Numbered from the stretch's first letter, positions 32,091 through 44,959 are shown. The stretch: DNA of 64,000 nt from Malus domestica (GCF_042453785.1 NC_091664.1:7403001-7467000); one strand, 5' to 3'. The notes: generated by a model not told the origin, from the sequence alone. Numbers and translations are program-made.

Positions 32091-33430
32091 CACACTTTCT
32101 CATGGTTATAAAAAATGTTAGGTGCTGGTCAGGTGGCAGAATGAGACTTAAGAGGACTAGGTAGATGTAAAGTAAATTTATTATCTATCTTTGGTGATTT
32201 GGTAAATTTTTATAGAATGAGATGAAAATTTAAATAATTACAACTCTCTAATGCTTTATAAAATATTTTTCCACATGTTTTACACTTTTATTTCATTTTA
32301 AATTTACAATAAATTCATGTGGGAAAAAAAAAATTTGAACGTGACAAAAAAAATGCTTTTGAACAACAATTTAAAAAAAAATTAAATAAATAAGGGAGGG
32401 AGCATTGGTATGTGACGGCTAAAAGAAGGGAGGTGGGGCCCACACAATTTCTTAAACATGATGGGATGCTAGCTGTCCAAATTACATTGGAAGGCAAATT
32501 ACTAAAACATTAAAGATGAAAGAGTGAGACCACGTGGGGTGCAAGTGAAGACTAACTTGTATTCTTCCTCTCTTTCCATTAGGGGTAATTATGGAAAGTT
32601 ATATTTGAGTGTGTTGGGTCCATCCCGTGTATAATTTTAAGGTTTTTGTCCTTAGGTTTAAATTTTAAAGAAAACTAATGAAAATGGTTTGAAAACTTTG
32701 AGTTTTAATGATAAGGATAAAATAAAAGGTAAAATGAATAGTACCAGGATTGACTTTTTAGTATAAAAATGTGGTTTTTCATTAAAGTGAATAGTATCAG
32801 GTGTTTTTCGTTAAAGTTCATTAAATTTTAAAAGCTTTTGATTAAATAATATTTTAAGCTGATTTTTTTTATTAAAATAATCTTATTCCAAATCTTTTTC
32901 ATTAAAGCTCTATTACATTATTCCATCAATTGTTTTTTTTTTAATACATTACTCTAGCAATTGTTAACTTTTCTCCACGATATCAGCGTGCGTAATATCA
33001 ATATTCTAAGTAACAATATTGACGACTCATCAAATGCTCTGCAATCAAAAGTTATTAACAAATCAATAGGCAGAGTTGACGAACTGAATATTGTAGAACA
33101 ATGATTCAGTTGTAAAAATAGGGGTAATACTTTTGATTATGATTGCTTGAGGAGCACTTTGATAAACAAGCCTTTATAGTAACATGTTTTATATACATTT
33201 AGGGTATGTCCTTGCAAAACAATTTTTCGTTTTTCAGACACAAAAATGGGTGAAATACGTTTGGCATACTGTTTTGTGAAACTAAACTTTGAAAAACAAA
33301 AAAACAACATTTAGCCTAAGTTTTGTAGAGCATTGAAATAATGTTTCCTTCGTATTTTAAAATCAGCTTTCAAAATAATAGAAAACAAAAGATACCTTAT
33401 AAAACAAAGTTAGAGTTTAAGTAAAAATAA
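32091..33430. other. Intergenic with one MITE-like block
   Basis: 32630-32825 (GAAAACTTTGAGTTTTAATG, GAATAGTACCAGGATTGAC, GTGGTTTTTCATTAAAG) resembles a small non-autonomous repeat I recall as frequent in apple-type genomes. 33195-33330 has an inverted-repeat look. No gene seen. Confidence 0.45.
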
Positions 33431-33434
33431 AATC

Positions 33435-34130
33435 ATGTATGCTACCAATACCGCTGCCACCACATTCTCCATCGTCTTAGTATCACCACCACCACCACAA
33501 GCACCATCTTTGACACCATCACCTCCCACTACCATCGTCGCCACTACCATATGCTCCACCATCATCACCCTAGCCACCATGACCACCACCGTCCCACCAT
33601 CGCCACAACCGACATTATCGCCACCGTCTCACCATGACCACCACCACTCGTACCTTCGTCACCACCATCATCTCCACCACTAACTCCACCACCACCACCA
33701 TATTATCCAATTTCATCACCTCGCCATCATGGTCATCGCTACCTCTACCTCACCGTTTTAGTCGCCACTGTGACCATCACCACATTCTCCATCCCGTCAC
33801 CCTCACCATGGCCACACAACCTCACCATCTCCACTAGCATCATCCCCAACTCTCAACCACCATTTTCACAGTCATCCCTAATAAGTATTGTCAACACAAC
33901 CATCCCCTTACCACATTGCAGCTGTCACCGCTGCCACCACCATCACTCCCTCCACTCCCTCAACCATTGCCCTCTGCCCTGCTATTGCGACCACCTATAT
34001 CTCACTATTACTAACACCTTTATTCTCACCACTACTCCAACCATCTTTACTACCACCACCACTCTCGTCTCAACCACACCATCCTTAACACCACCCCCAC
34101 AATTACTACCAAACATAAACATATATATAT
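33435..34130. repeat. CAC/ACC trinucleotide-rich tract
   Basis: About 700 bp with CCACCA, CACCAT and ATCACC variants, broken by transitions. It yields long open frames of serine/threonine/proline/histidine peptides in all registers, which are compositional. An expanded, decayed microsatellite. Confidence 0.8.
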
Positions 34131-34284
34131 ATATATACAGGACATTTGTTAATTGTCAAATACCATCTTTACTACCACCACCACTGTCGTCTCAACCACA
34201 CCATCCTTAACACCACCCCCACAATTACTACCAAACATAAACATATATATAAATATATACAGGACATTTGTTAATTGTCAAATA
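34041..34284 (+). repeat. Tandem duplication, 122 bp period
   Basis: Two adjacent copies (34041-34162 and 34163-34284) of the CAC-tract end through CAATTACTACCAAACATAAA and a short TA run to GGACATTTGTTAATTGTCAA. A few mismatches (CTCTCG vs CTGTCG; TA-run length) show recent origin. Confidence 0.9.
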
Positions 34285-35053
34285 ACACTTTTTTTTAGTT
34301 GTAAATTTGCTAAGGATGTTTGGGGTCAAATTCCTGACCTTGCAAGTTCTGTTTTGAATAGTTGGTTGAACCAATTAAATACTAGTGAAACTGAAAGCCT
34401 TTCAGCCTTAAGCAAAACTTTAGTAATATGCTGGCAGATTTGAATGAAAGGAACAATTTAGTTTTCAAAGGATTAGGAGCTCGTCCAGCTAAAGTACCTA
34501 TGATTGCTGCTGTTGTTGGACAAGAGTTATTTAAAGCCAATTACATGACAGGAAAAGGGAGACTCTGTTTGGAAGAGAGGACTATTAAGTGGAAAGCTCC
34601 AATAGAAGGCACTTTGAAGATCAACTTTGATGGCTCGGTGGCTAGAGGTTCAGCTGCTGGAGGATTTGTCATTCGATACTCTATTGGAAGGCCAATTGTT
34701 GCTAGAACTCACAATCTCGGATCAAATACTATTACTGTTGTTGACGCTCTTGCTCTTAGGGATGTTCTTCTTTTTGCAAAACAGAGAAATATCAAGGATG
34801 TGGTGGTTGAAGGTGACTCCAAATTAGTTATAAATGGGATTCTCGATCGTTGCAAGATCTTTTGGAGGCTCAGAACTATCTTTGAAGACATCAAATGGCT
34901 GGGGACCTCCTTTGATTCTATTCAGTGGCAACATGTTTATATAGAATCCAACTTCCTCGCAATGGCTATTAAATCCATTGGTCACAATGTTGACAACATT
35001 TGTAGTTGGGATGGGTTGCTTCCTAGTGAGGCTCACCAAGCATTTGAATTACT
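34285..35053 (+). pseudogene. LINE (L1-type) terminal part: zf-RVT tail and RNase H
   Basis: The region opens with CKFAKDVW-type sequence typical of the zinc-binding RT tail, then a one-base deletion near 34440 shifts the frame within the ICWQI-NERNN block. The RNase H domain follows (34590-35050): INFDGSV with the first catalytic Asp, DALALRDVLLFA, VEGDSKLVINGI and a C-terminal IESNFLAMA. The 5' part (endonuclease, RT) is missing. The LINE 3' UTR begins GTATGGGATCCGGGTGCTCC. Confidence 0.8.
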
Positions 35054-35547
35054 GTATGGGATCCGGGTGCTCCCGGGGATTCTCTATATCTTAATAAAGT
35101 TTGTTTCATAGCAAACATTTGGTACTAGAAACGTTATCAATGTTTTCATTCTCTAAAATCATTGTCGAACTAAACTACCAAACGCATTCTCAAATCACAA
35201 AAATGCAAAATCCTATTTGTCCTTTTTGTCTTACAAAACAATTTTTCAAAAATCGTTCCGTAAAACGTTACCAAATGAACCATTAAATTTGTCCAAAAAA
35301 ATTAAAAAAAATCCTCTGTAGCCTCTCTGTGAAGATATGACATGTAGTGAAAACATCATTTTTACCCAATCTTCTTCAACTTTAATTTTAGTTACTCACC
35401 TGTTTGATTGTTTTAGCTAGGGTACGCATATGTAGAACTTAAAGGTTAAGTTTTCTAGTCTGACATTGAGTAGTGGTTATAAATTTGGGTTTCCACATGT
35501 GCTAAATTGGAACCTTGAAATGATCATGTTATACATTTTAAACAAAA

Positions 35548-35581
<34 letters not shown>

Positions 35582-35651
35582 AGAGGGAGAGAATTCGAAA
35601 CTATTACATTAAATTTAGAGAATGAGGAGTTTTGAACTCGGAACACATAGG
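35054..35651 (+). repeat. ~600 bp dispersed repeat, copy 2 (LINE 3' end plus flank)
   Basis: Homologous to 11955-12575. The LINE terminus (LINE end near 35105) is followed by about 540 bp of matching flank including (ATT)10 at 35548-35577 and GAGAATTCGAA afterwards. See finding on 3' transduction. Confidence 0.75.
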
Positions 35652-35709
35652 TAAAAGCTCAACACCCTATCCACTAGAATATTGGACAACATGCATAATT
35701 TAACACACT

Positions 35710-35886
35710 TAATAATCAACCCTTAGTACTACGGTCTATTAGTATTTATCTTCACTGGTAAGTGAGAGGTCTTATATTCGATTATCGCCAAAGGCGAATT
35801 TGAACCACATTATTTCTAACACATTGTGAGGCTAAAACCATCCCTCCTTTAGTGTAGATAGTATCGATTGTTCAAAAAAAAAAATT
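35710..35886 (+). mobile_element. SINE, tRNA-type family, copy 1
   Basis: About 175 bp ending in an A-rich tail. It shares with 40299-40480 (opposite strand) AGTACTACGGTCTA, GTAAGTGAGAG, CGCCAAA and AGTGTAGATA. A degenerate B box (ATATTCGATT) is in the right place. No coding capacity. Confidence 0.65.
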
Positions 35887-37098
35887 TAATAAACCCTGTA
35901 AATATATGATATCAAAGTGGAATAAAATTGAGTAGAAAAGAAAAAATTTCAACACCACTTGGGATAAGATCTTCCTCCTAAATCGACATATTGCCATGTC
36001 CAAATTTTCTCCCTCTTTATAGTGTAGATTTTTATTTTGATACAAGTGGTATTGCTACTTTAATTTACACTAAAGGAAGAATTTGAACTCGAAACGCGAT
36101 AAATTAAAGACAACTCTAACCATCAGGACAGTCCATCAATGTGAATTAAAGTAAGGGATTTAGCTATAGTACACATATTTTGACATTTGCTTTGTAGAAC
36201 TGATCTTTTTAGTAATGACGACATAATAAGACATATTAATACTATATAAGACATATAAACACTGATCAATTATGCAAACAAATTTCAAAATATATTATGA
36301 TAGCTAATGCGTAATAACATTATCGCTTGTCATCAAGAAAAGGAAACAAAGGCATGAGCATTCTGATTTTTCGTAGTTCGGTCCCTCAAGTATATGGAAT
36401 GTGCTTGAACCATACACTTGTCTCAAACCATGGGCGTGGGTGGCCGGTGACCCGAACAGAGGTGCCTACCTGACTATTTCGCTTTGTCACCATACAGATA
36501 TTATATAAAATATATCAATTATTCGATTCACATTTCTTTTTATAATTATTACTTGATATGGTGTGTGTCAAACAAGGAACTCACCATGCATTTCACACCA
36601 CAAAAATTAGGAAACACGTCCACGTAGGCACTGTAACCTTGATTTTTTCAGATAAGATTCATGCAATAAACATGGCTTTAATTTATTGGCTGTCCTCACC
36701 TTGATTTGTTCCACTTTCAGTCTTCATCTGTTTGTCTCTCTCCTTTGGCAATCTCCAAGTCCTCAACGCGTTTCATGAATTTTCTAATTACTTATTTTAA
36801 ATTTTAGTTGCTTCCCTCGTTTTCTCCATTGAAAATCTGACATAAAATATTTGATATTCTTTTGAGCTGATCATTCTCACATATTGTAAAACGACTACGT
36901 TAAATGATCATGTTTAGTGCTAATCTGCTTGCTTAATTGTCTCTCATAGCCTGTTCTCGCAATCTGTACTCTGCTGTGCAAGCAAACAAATTCTAGTTCA
37001 CTCCGAGCCAGCGTCGAATCTTATGGGAATATATATTTTTTTATGATTAATTACTGTTGATTAGTCCAGGTTGAAGGTGGTGTTATATTTAAGATCAT
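35887..37098. other. Intergenic upstream of the Nudix gene
   Basis: AT-rich with no gene seen. 36000-36120 has a B-box-like fragment (GAATTTGAACTCG). The last 300 bp hold the probable promoter and 5' UTR; AGTCCAGG near 37063-37070 may be a 5' UTR splice acceptor. Confidence 0.4.
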
Positions 37099-37161
37099 TT
37101 GGTTTTATTGGATGGTACAGCTGTGGTCAGTTTAAGGTCGTTAGGATTTTGGATATCGCTA

Positions 37162-40003
37162 ATGGAGATGAGTTTGTTTGAATCGAAGTCTATGTCTGTA
37201 TCTGTATCTGAGACGGTTCAGATGGGAAGAAGATTGTATTTGAACCCGTTTTCGAGTTCCCGGCACATACCAGCTGCTGTTAAATTCTTTCCACACTTGT
37301 GTTCTTGCAGGGGTAAGTGTTTTCAGACCATAATAATATGGATACAGGATTAGAAGCTTCTAAAATTTTATTTCGTTCCGCAATATTGCTTGAACGGAAG
37401 TGATTTCCGCACTCCATTTTCTCTCCTGCACTCTCTCTGTTTCTCTAGCCCTTCGATTGAATAAACGAAAAGATAATCAAGAGACAGAAACAAGGGGAAG
37501 AGCGCAGACGGAGAAAATGGGAGCATGAATATCACTACCCTACTTGGAATTCATTTTCCTTTTAAAAAGAAAGTTGGAAATTTATCTTAGTGCTTGAACT
37601 ACATTTTAAGTTCATCCGTAGAAAGCTTTCTTTTTCTTTTTTTTTTTTTTTACTGAATGATGAATTTCTTCTGTTTTCTCGATTTTTTTCCAGGGTTTCG
37701 TCTCAAAGCTTGTTATTCTTCTGAGCCTTCTAGTTCAAGCAATAGGTATCTGTCAGTTAACGCTATTGGTTCAGTTGGTGGAGATAAACTTGCAGCTGAT
37801 ACTCGTTTGTTTCAAATAATTAATGGAACGAATGGCTCAAGACCGAATCTGTATTCTACAGAGATAAGGGTACTTGATGCTTTTGATGATGAGTATGGTG
37901 GAGTTATAGTTGATCCAGAACGATTACCAGAAAACCCAAATGCCTTTGCTTGTATCCTACATTCCTCACTCTCTCGTTGGAAAATGGAGGTATTTACAAA
38001 CTTTAGTCATCGAAGGCCTTTGATTTCCTGATCCCTTCTTTTAAATGACCATTGATCTTCACAATTGATTCAAATTTTCATACTTGTTCATTTCCTGTGA
38101 AATAATTTGCATTTGACTGCAGGGAAAGAAGGGAATTTGGCTAAAGCTGCCGGTAGAAAAAGCTGAGCTTGTTCCGGTTGCTGTTAAGGTAACTTTTCTA
38201 CACATGACTTTGAGATATGGATCTGTTCTTTCTTCAGCTGAAGGTGAATGAGAAATGGGATTTGATCCTTTTCTATCTGGAATGGATTGCCCAAAAGTTA
38301 ACAGAACAAGTAAAACACGAAAAGAATGTCTTAGCATCATCGAGTGCTAAAAATGCTAGCTATTTCTTCCTTTTACTTTGATCGTTACTAAGTGTTGCAG
38401 TCTGTATCTCTGAGATAAGCCGTTTGGTTGCAGGAAGGCTTCCAATACCACCATGCCGAACGAGGTTATGTGATGTTGACATACTGGATCCCGGAGGGAC
38501 CTTGCATGCTTCCTGCCAATGCATCACATCAAGTAGGGGTTGGAGGATTCGTCATCAATGACAATAATGAGGTATAACATCCTTTGTTAACAGTAGAAGG
38601 ATCAAACTACTTCAATTGTTGCATCAGATATCCTTTTTCAGTTTAGGTGTTCATTATAAAACTGGCCAATTTCCTTGATTTTTATTTCAAAATCATAAAA
38701 TAGTTTTTCCTTAATCGTATGCCTTCGGTAATCAGAGTGCTAAGCAAGAAAACTACATACATAATCTTGTCACAAACAACCTAAATTGCCATCACTTCAC
38801 CCCAATCTAATACGCGTCTAATATTAATTTGCGCCCCACAAATCCTATAGTTCATCTGCCTTTATAAACTTGCTCAGGTCCTCTGATTGAGTCCGGTACT
38901 AACAAAATAATGACTTGCAGGTTCTTGTCGTACAAGAGAAATATTGTTCTCCAACATGCGAAGGCTTTTGGAAATTACCTACCGGCTTCATCCTTGAGGT
39001 AGGTTATCCAATTTTGGAGTACCTTGACCACAGTTCTTTTAACTTTCACTATGTTCAGCAGAGACTTTAGTTCTTCGTCAACTTGTTTATTTCTTCCTTT
39101 GGAATCAGTCGGAGGAGATATTCACAGGAGCTGTGAGAGAAGTTAAGGAGGAAACCGGGGTAAGAATTTGTCAATAGATATGGTGATATCTGTTCTAACA
39201 TCCTATTCCATCTAGATCGTACTAATTTAGTCTTTTAGAATAGTTTAGAATATTCTTCTAAATAATGCTAGGTGCAATTTGTTGTTATCGCAGATCGATA
39301 CCGAGTTCGTTGAAGTTATAGCGTTCAGGTAATAGCTATGTGTAATTGCTAATTTTCTGATAAAAGGTGAACAAAACTAGGATCCAACATATAGTATCGC
39401 TAATTTTTCTATTGCAGTCAGCATTGTTTAGAGAATGCTGCATATTTCTGAGCGTAAAGTGTTCATAAGTAAAGAAGTTGAAACAAGTGCTATGGGACAC
39501 TTCATATAAATTCGGATTACTAATTTTCTACAACAGCAAGTATGTAATAGTTTTGTTTAACATTCAACTCCAGGCATGCTCACAATGTAACTTTTGAAAA
39601 GTCGGATTTGTTCTTCATCTGCATGTTACGACCGCTATCAACTGAGATTATAGTTGATGATCTTGAAATTCAAGCAGCCAAGGTAAATATTTGCACTCAA
39701 AGAATACAAGCTTATGCAGACCAAACTAGGTTTTTTTTCGCGTTGCTGGATTTTACGATTTTCTCTAACTTGTAGCGTCTTCAATTCCTTGTGCAGTGGA
39801 TGCCCCTAGATGAATTTGTCGAGCAACCACTGATACAAGAAGATTCCATGTTCAAGAAGGTCATTTCTATATGCATTGCGCGGCTGGGGAAGCGTTACTG
39901 CGGTTTATCTTCTCATCAAGTGGTCTCCAAATTTGATGGCAGGTTATCTTCCTTGTACTATAACGTTGTTGACACACAAGATTCCAACTGTTCAACCTGT
40001 TGA
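37162..40003 (+). CDS. Nudix hydrolase, NUDT8-like, 9 exons
   Basis: Hydrolyses nucleoside diphosphates linked to another group; substrate not readable from sequence. Exons: 37162-37312, 37694-37989, 38123-38188, 38434-38571, 38921-38998, 39109-39159, 39294-39328, 39574-39682, 39797-40003; 376 residues, similar to Arabidopsis NUDT8 as I recall it. The full Nudix box Gx5Ex7REUxEExGU is present across exons 5-7: GFILESEEIF-TGAVREVKEETGI, with all key acids. The N-terminal region before the domain is the plant NUDT6/8 type (FACILHSSLSRWK, GIWLKLP, HHAE-GYVMLTYW). The N-terminus (MEMSLFESKSM) is serine-rich and may be a transit peptide. Start uncertain: an in-frame ATG also lies at 37099. Confidence 0.92.
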
Positions 40004-40298
40004 AAGAAGGCCTGCTCAATCTCAGTACTGCCCAAAAATCTCAAAGTGTTCTGTATATGTGGAGTTTGAAGCCAAATGCATCATTATTGTAACAAAGTTT
40101 CAAACAAATGCTTCTTCATTTTATTTCTTTAGTTTTCTGATGTACATAGAAAATATGTCTTCTAACTAAATAAAATGCCTAATCCCCAAATGTTACTAAA
40201 AAATATTTGTAATTGGTTTTCTTCTTAAGTTCATGTATTTGTAGCGTTTGTATGTGACAAAAAGAAATGAAAAAACCCTTCATTTGGTGTTCAGAGAC
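40004..40298. other. 3' UTR of the Nudix gene and spacer
   Basis: Non-coding after the TGA. AACTAAATAAAATG near 40165 is a plausible polyadenylation signal. No other feature. Confidence 0.4.
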
Positions 40299-40480
40299 TT
40301 TTTTTTTTATTTTAACAAACGATATTATCTACACTAAGAGGGTGAGGGAATGGGTTAAGCCTCATAATGGACTAGCAATTATGTGGTTTAATTTTACTTT
40401 TGGCGAGAATAGAATATAAGAACTCTCACTTACAAATAAAAAGAAATACTACTAGACCGTAGTACTTAAGTGATTGGTGT
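40299..40480 (-). mobile_element. SINE, tRNA-type family, copy 2
   Basis: Minus-strand copy of the 35.7 kb SINE: reverse complement reads AGTACTACGGTCTAGTAGTA, GTAAGTGAGAG, CGCCAAAAGT and TAGTGTAGATAATATCGTTT before an A-rich tail (T-run 40300-40309). A third, truncated copy lies near 26583. Confidence 0.65.
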
Positions 40481-41458
40481 TTGGGGACAATTAATTGAAA
40501 TATTTATACAAGCACCCTGTAAAAATGTGTGTTTTTTCTAAACCACGCGGGAGAGGGAAATTCAAATTCAAATGTAAAGAAGCAAGTTCATTGCTATATC
40601 TACATCGTCTAACACACCTATGGACAATTTTGCTTTGTGTTAGTCATCCATAGAGTTGGAATAAAAAAGTGGAATAGTAGTTGTCGAATTTGGTGCTGTC
40701 AATTGCACAAGCCATTCCCAATGGAAAATTTTTAGTTGTGATAGGAACACGGATGGTACACCATGTATTTTTATGCAAGTGGTGAAAAATTTTAAATTTT
40801 AAGTTATTAACATTTTAACCCACATAATCCACCATTTATATAGGGACACATGATGTACTATTTCGTGTGACGAGAATATTGAAAAATCTCTCATTCCCAA
40901 TGAAAGAATACATTGCCTGCCGGCTGAAAGAGAAAACTGAAGGACATTAGGGTTGCTAAGTCAAAATTATTGTCTAAATAATATATCCAGAAGTCAGAGG
41001 CAAAAAATAAACAATGTCACGCTGGTGGTCCTATGTTCCTAAGTTCCTAACTCATTGCTGAAGGTCAAGCTTTGTTGGACGGATTGCAATTTGCCAAAAA
41101 GGAATTAGAAGGCTTCGTATTGAAAGTTACTTAAAAATTCTCATCGACTCATCAGAGCAACTTAAATCTACTAAAGACAATTACGGTTCAGGTTATTGAA
41201 TCAAAACAATTACTGTCTTAGTGGACAGTAATTGTCTGAGTGCATTTCTACCACTAATTAAATTGCCTAGGCAATTGGTATTAAAATATTAGTTTTTTAA
41301 TAAAATAATAAAAAATATTTTTATGTTTAATTTTTTACCTATCTCGTCACACCACGTGTCATTAGTCAGAAATACAATTTTTCTAGATAGATTTTCAGTA
41401 GATTTTTAACCAATCACATAGGACCACAAGTCATGATCCCGTAAGAATTTTGTGGATA
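40481..41458. other. Intergenic with a MITE-like repeat
   Basis: 40731-40894 is the second copy of the repeat at 27951-28112. Nothing else is recognisable to the hAT target site at 41459. Confidence 0.45.
40731..40894. repeat. MITE-like repeat, copy 2
   Basis: Matches 27951-28112 at ACGGATGGTACACCATGTAT, AAGTTATTAACATTTTAAC and AAAATCTCTC. Orientation is the same in both copies. Confidence 0.55.
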
Positions 41459-42052
41459 GATTGATACAGTGGCGGATCCATAGTGGGGTCAATGGGGTCG
41501 CACGACCCCTTGGAAGCCATGGAAACAACCTTAGAGACCCCTTGGAGCTTCTGGTGCGACCCCTTGGCTGCACACCAAGTGTTCGACGAAAGGTCTGAAA
41601 GAACTCCTCGGCTGGGCTGGTTGAAGACGAAGGCGCGCGCTTGTTTTTTTTAATTTTTAAAACAACCTGGGCAAACCGACGTCGTTTTGGCCCAGGAAAG
41701 CCAAAACGACGTTGTTTTGGGCCAGGTCTGAACAAAAAAAAAATGCCCAGCGTGTCCTGGGCAGGTTTGAACAAAAAAAAAAGCCCAGCGTGTCCTTTTC
41801 AGCCCTATTTCACACAGATCCGAAGCCATTCATTCCAAAACCCCCAAATTTCTTTTGTTTTCTCCTCCTCCAACCCTAAGTTCCAAACTCAATCCCCCCA
41901 AACCCTCAACTCCATCTCCTCCCTTGTTGCCGCCATTAAGGTGCCTTTGTGCTGCCGTCGTCGTCACTGTGGTGGTGGTGCCACCAGCTTTGCTCTTTGT
42001 ATTTGCTCATTGTTATTGAATTCAAGTAAGTTCTAAACCCTATGTATGATAT

Positions 42053-42570
42053 TTTTAATTTAATTGAAACCTAATTCATATTTATTTTGATTATATTGGT
42101 GGTTTGTTTATATTGTGAGTATTTATTGAGAACATTTTGTATATGTGGAATATATTTAATTTAATTGAAATTCAATTCATATTTATTTTGATTATATTGA
42201 TGGTTTGTTTATATTGTGAGTTTTTATTTTCATTATTTTGTATATGTAGAATGCAAGATGAGATATTTAATTTAATTGAAATCCAATTCATACTTATTTT
42301 GATTATGTTGATGGTTTGTTTATATTGTGAGTATTTATTTTGAATATTTTGTATATGTAGAATATATTTAATTTAATTGAAATTCAATTCATATTTATTT
42401 TGATTATATTGATGGTTTGTTTATATTGTGAGTTTTTATTTTCATTATTTTGTATATGTAGAATGCAAGATGAGATATTTAATTTAATTGAAATCCAATT
42501 CATATTTATTTTGATTATGTTGATGGTTTGTTTATATTGTGAGTATTTATTTTGAATATTTTGTATATGT
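42053..42570 (+). repeat. Tandem array in the hAT intron (101 + 111 bp units)
   Basis: TAATTGAAA recurs at 42061, 42162, 42273, 42374 and 42485, alternating 101 and 111 bp spacing, so the array is a 212 bp repeat of two sub-units. Repeats also share GATGGTTTGTTTATATTGTG and TATATGTAGAAT. Confidence 0.9.
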
Positions 42571-42579
42571 AGAATTATT

Positions 42580-44959
42580 ATGGAACGGTTTTTTAAGAGA
42601 AAGTCATCATCGGGTTCGGGTAGTTTGAATAATGTTGATAGTTCAAATACTGTTGGTAGTTCAAGAACTCCAAGTTCAAGACAAAGTCAGTTAAATGGTG
42701 TTTTGGGTAATCTTGAAGCGGATCCTGGATTGAGAACTTGAATAATAGATTATGATGCTAATATGAGAGATGAGGTCCGAAGATCATATCTACAAAAAGG
42801 ACCTTGTCAACCAAGAGGTCATAATTTCCCAATAACTAATATGTCGGGAATTAATCGACGCTTCATTCCCCAATGGTTTGATGAGTTTGATTGGTTGGAG
42901 TACAATATATCTAAAGATGCGGCATTTTGTCTCTATTACTATCTCTTTAAAACCAATTTTGCACAAGTGGGTAGTGAAGCTTTCATTGGACACGGATTTA
43001 AGACTTGGAAGAAAGGGAGAGAAAGATTTAAGATGCATGTTGGACCGGTTGGGAGTGTTCATAATAAGGCTAGAGAAGCTGCTACAAATTTGATGAATCA
43101 AACTACACATATTGAAACGGCAGTGAGCAAACACTCCGACCAAGCTCGTAAGGCTTATCGCACATGCTTGAATGCATCAATCAAAGTGCACTAAGTTTTT
43201 ATTGCGATAAGGTCTTCCTTTTCGAGGCCATGATGAAAGTGCCACTTCAAGCAATAGGGGAAATTACTTTGAGCTATTGCAATTCCTTGCAGATAATAAT
43301 GATAAAGTTAGAGAAGTTGTGATGGAAAATGCTTCGGGGAATCTCAAATTACTAGCTCCTAGCATTCAAAAAGAAATTGTGAATTCTTGTGCCCTTGAAA
43401 CACTTGATGCTATCATGGATGGTCTAAAAGATAGATTCTTTTCAATAATGGTGGATGAAGCACGTGATGTGTCGATGAAAGAGCAAATGGCTATGGTGTT
43501 GCGTTATGTGGATGACAACGGGCATGTAATTGAAAGATTTGTGGGTATCCAACATGTTACCAACACTACTTCAAGTTCCCTAAAGGATGCTATTGACACA
43601 TTATTTTCTCGCAACGGTTTGAGCATTTCCAAGCTACGAGGACAAAGTTATGATAGTGCTAGCAATATGATAGGTGAGTTGAATGGCCTTAAAACAAAGA
43701 TATTGAGAGAACAACCTTGTGCATATTATGTTTATTGCTTTGCTCATCAACTTCAACTAGCTCTTGTTGCCGTAGCAAAGAAGAATATAGACATTGCCTC
43801 TTTTTTTGCAATGGCTAATAGTGTGGTTAATCATGTTGGAGCATCTTGTAAGCGGCATGATTTACTTAGAGGGAAACTTCAAGAAGAGCTTGTGATAGCT
43901 TTTGAAAATGATTGTCTTATAACGGGGCGAGGCTTAAATCAAGAAACAAGTCTCAAACGTGCCGGTGACACACGATGGAACTCACACTATGGTACCTTGA
44001 TTAGCATCATTTCCATGTTTTCATCCGTGGTTCATGTGCTTCAAATTGTTATTGATGATAATCCCAATGAAAGTGCAGGTGAAGCAAATAAGTTAATGAG
44101 AGAAATACATACTTTTGAGTTTGTATTTCACCTTTTCTTGATGAAAGTCATATTGGGACTCACAAATGATTTGTCACAAGCATTGAAAAGGAAAGATCAA
44201 GAAATTGTGAATGCAATGGCTTTAGTGAAATCATGCAAGGAAAAGCTACATTGGATGAGGAATAATGGGTTCGATGCATTGGTTGATGAAGTATCTTCTT
44301 TTTGTGAAAAATATTATATTGATGTTCCTAACATGGAAAAGGCATTTATACTTCCAAGGAGGTCAAGGCGTAATACTCCAATAAAGACAAATCGTCATCA
44401 TTATCGTGTGGAGCTCTTTATTTATGTCATTGATGAGCAAATTACGGAGTTAGAGGATCGCTTTAATGAGGTAAATACCGAGTTGCTTATTTGTTTGGCA
44501 TGTTTGAGTCCGAAAGATTCATTTGTAGCTTTTGATAAACCAAAGTTACTTCGTCTTGCTCAATTTTATCCTCAAGACTTTTCGGATGAGGATCGTTTGG
44601 CACTTGAAGATCAACTTGAGATTTATATTCATTATGTGCGTTCCAGTAGTGATTTCTCTCAATTGGAAGGGATTGGTGATCTTGCAAAAAAAATGGTGGA
44701 GACAAGGATGCATCAAGTATTCAATTATGTATATTTGCTCATTACATTGTCTTTAGTTTTACCAGTTGCAACTGCTTCAGTGGAGAGAGCATTTTCTGCC
44801 ATGAATATTGTTAAGGGTCCACTTAGGAACAAAATGGGAGATCAATGGTTGAGTGATAGCTTGCTTGTTTATATTGAGAGAGATATTTTTGCTTGTATTG
44901 AAAATGAAGCTATAATGCTTCGTTTTCAAAATATGAAACCTCGTCGTGGACAATTATAG
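42580..44959 (+). pseudogene. hAT transposase with TTF-type zinc finger region, broken
   Basis: Starts ATGGAACGGTTTTTTAAG (MERFFKRKSS). The N-terminal frame is cut by TGA at 42739-42741, resumes from 42763 to a TAA at 43192-43194 and then shifts; the main body is open for 560 codons (43277-44959). TTF-type zinc finger: the AAFCL region has lost its second cysteine cluster (FCLYYYLF). The body is a DUF4371-type catalytic region with RGQSYDSASNM and FAHQLQLALVAVAKKN. The C-terminal hAT dimerisation domain ends LPVATASVERAFSAMNIVK, intact. Related to zinc finger MYM-type protein 1-like genes of plants. Two stops and one frameshift make it inactive. Confidence 0.9.

Noticed and set aside
33435..34210. 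Several serine/threonine/histidine-rich open frames
   Set aside because: CAC/ACC repeat composition opens every frame. No domain, no codon bias.
37099..37161. Upstream ATG as start of the Nudix protein
   Set aside because: In frame, but 21 extra residues (MVLLDG...) give no better targeting or conservation signal, and the stretch looks like 5' UTR. Not excluded.
41600..42036. Short coding frames before the hAT transposase
   Set aside because: Low-complexity start of the element with an exon-like end and donor. Likely 5' UTR; no domain.
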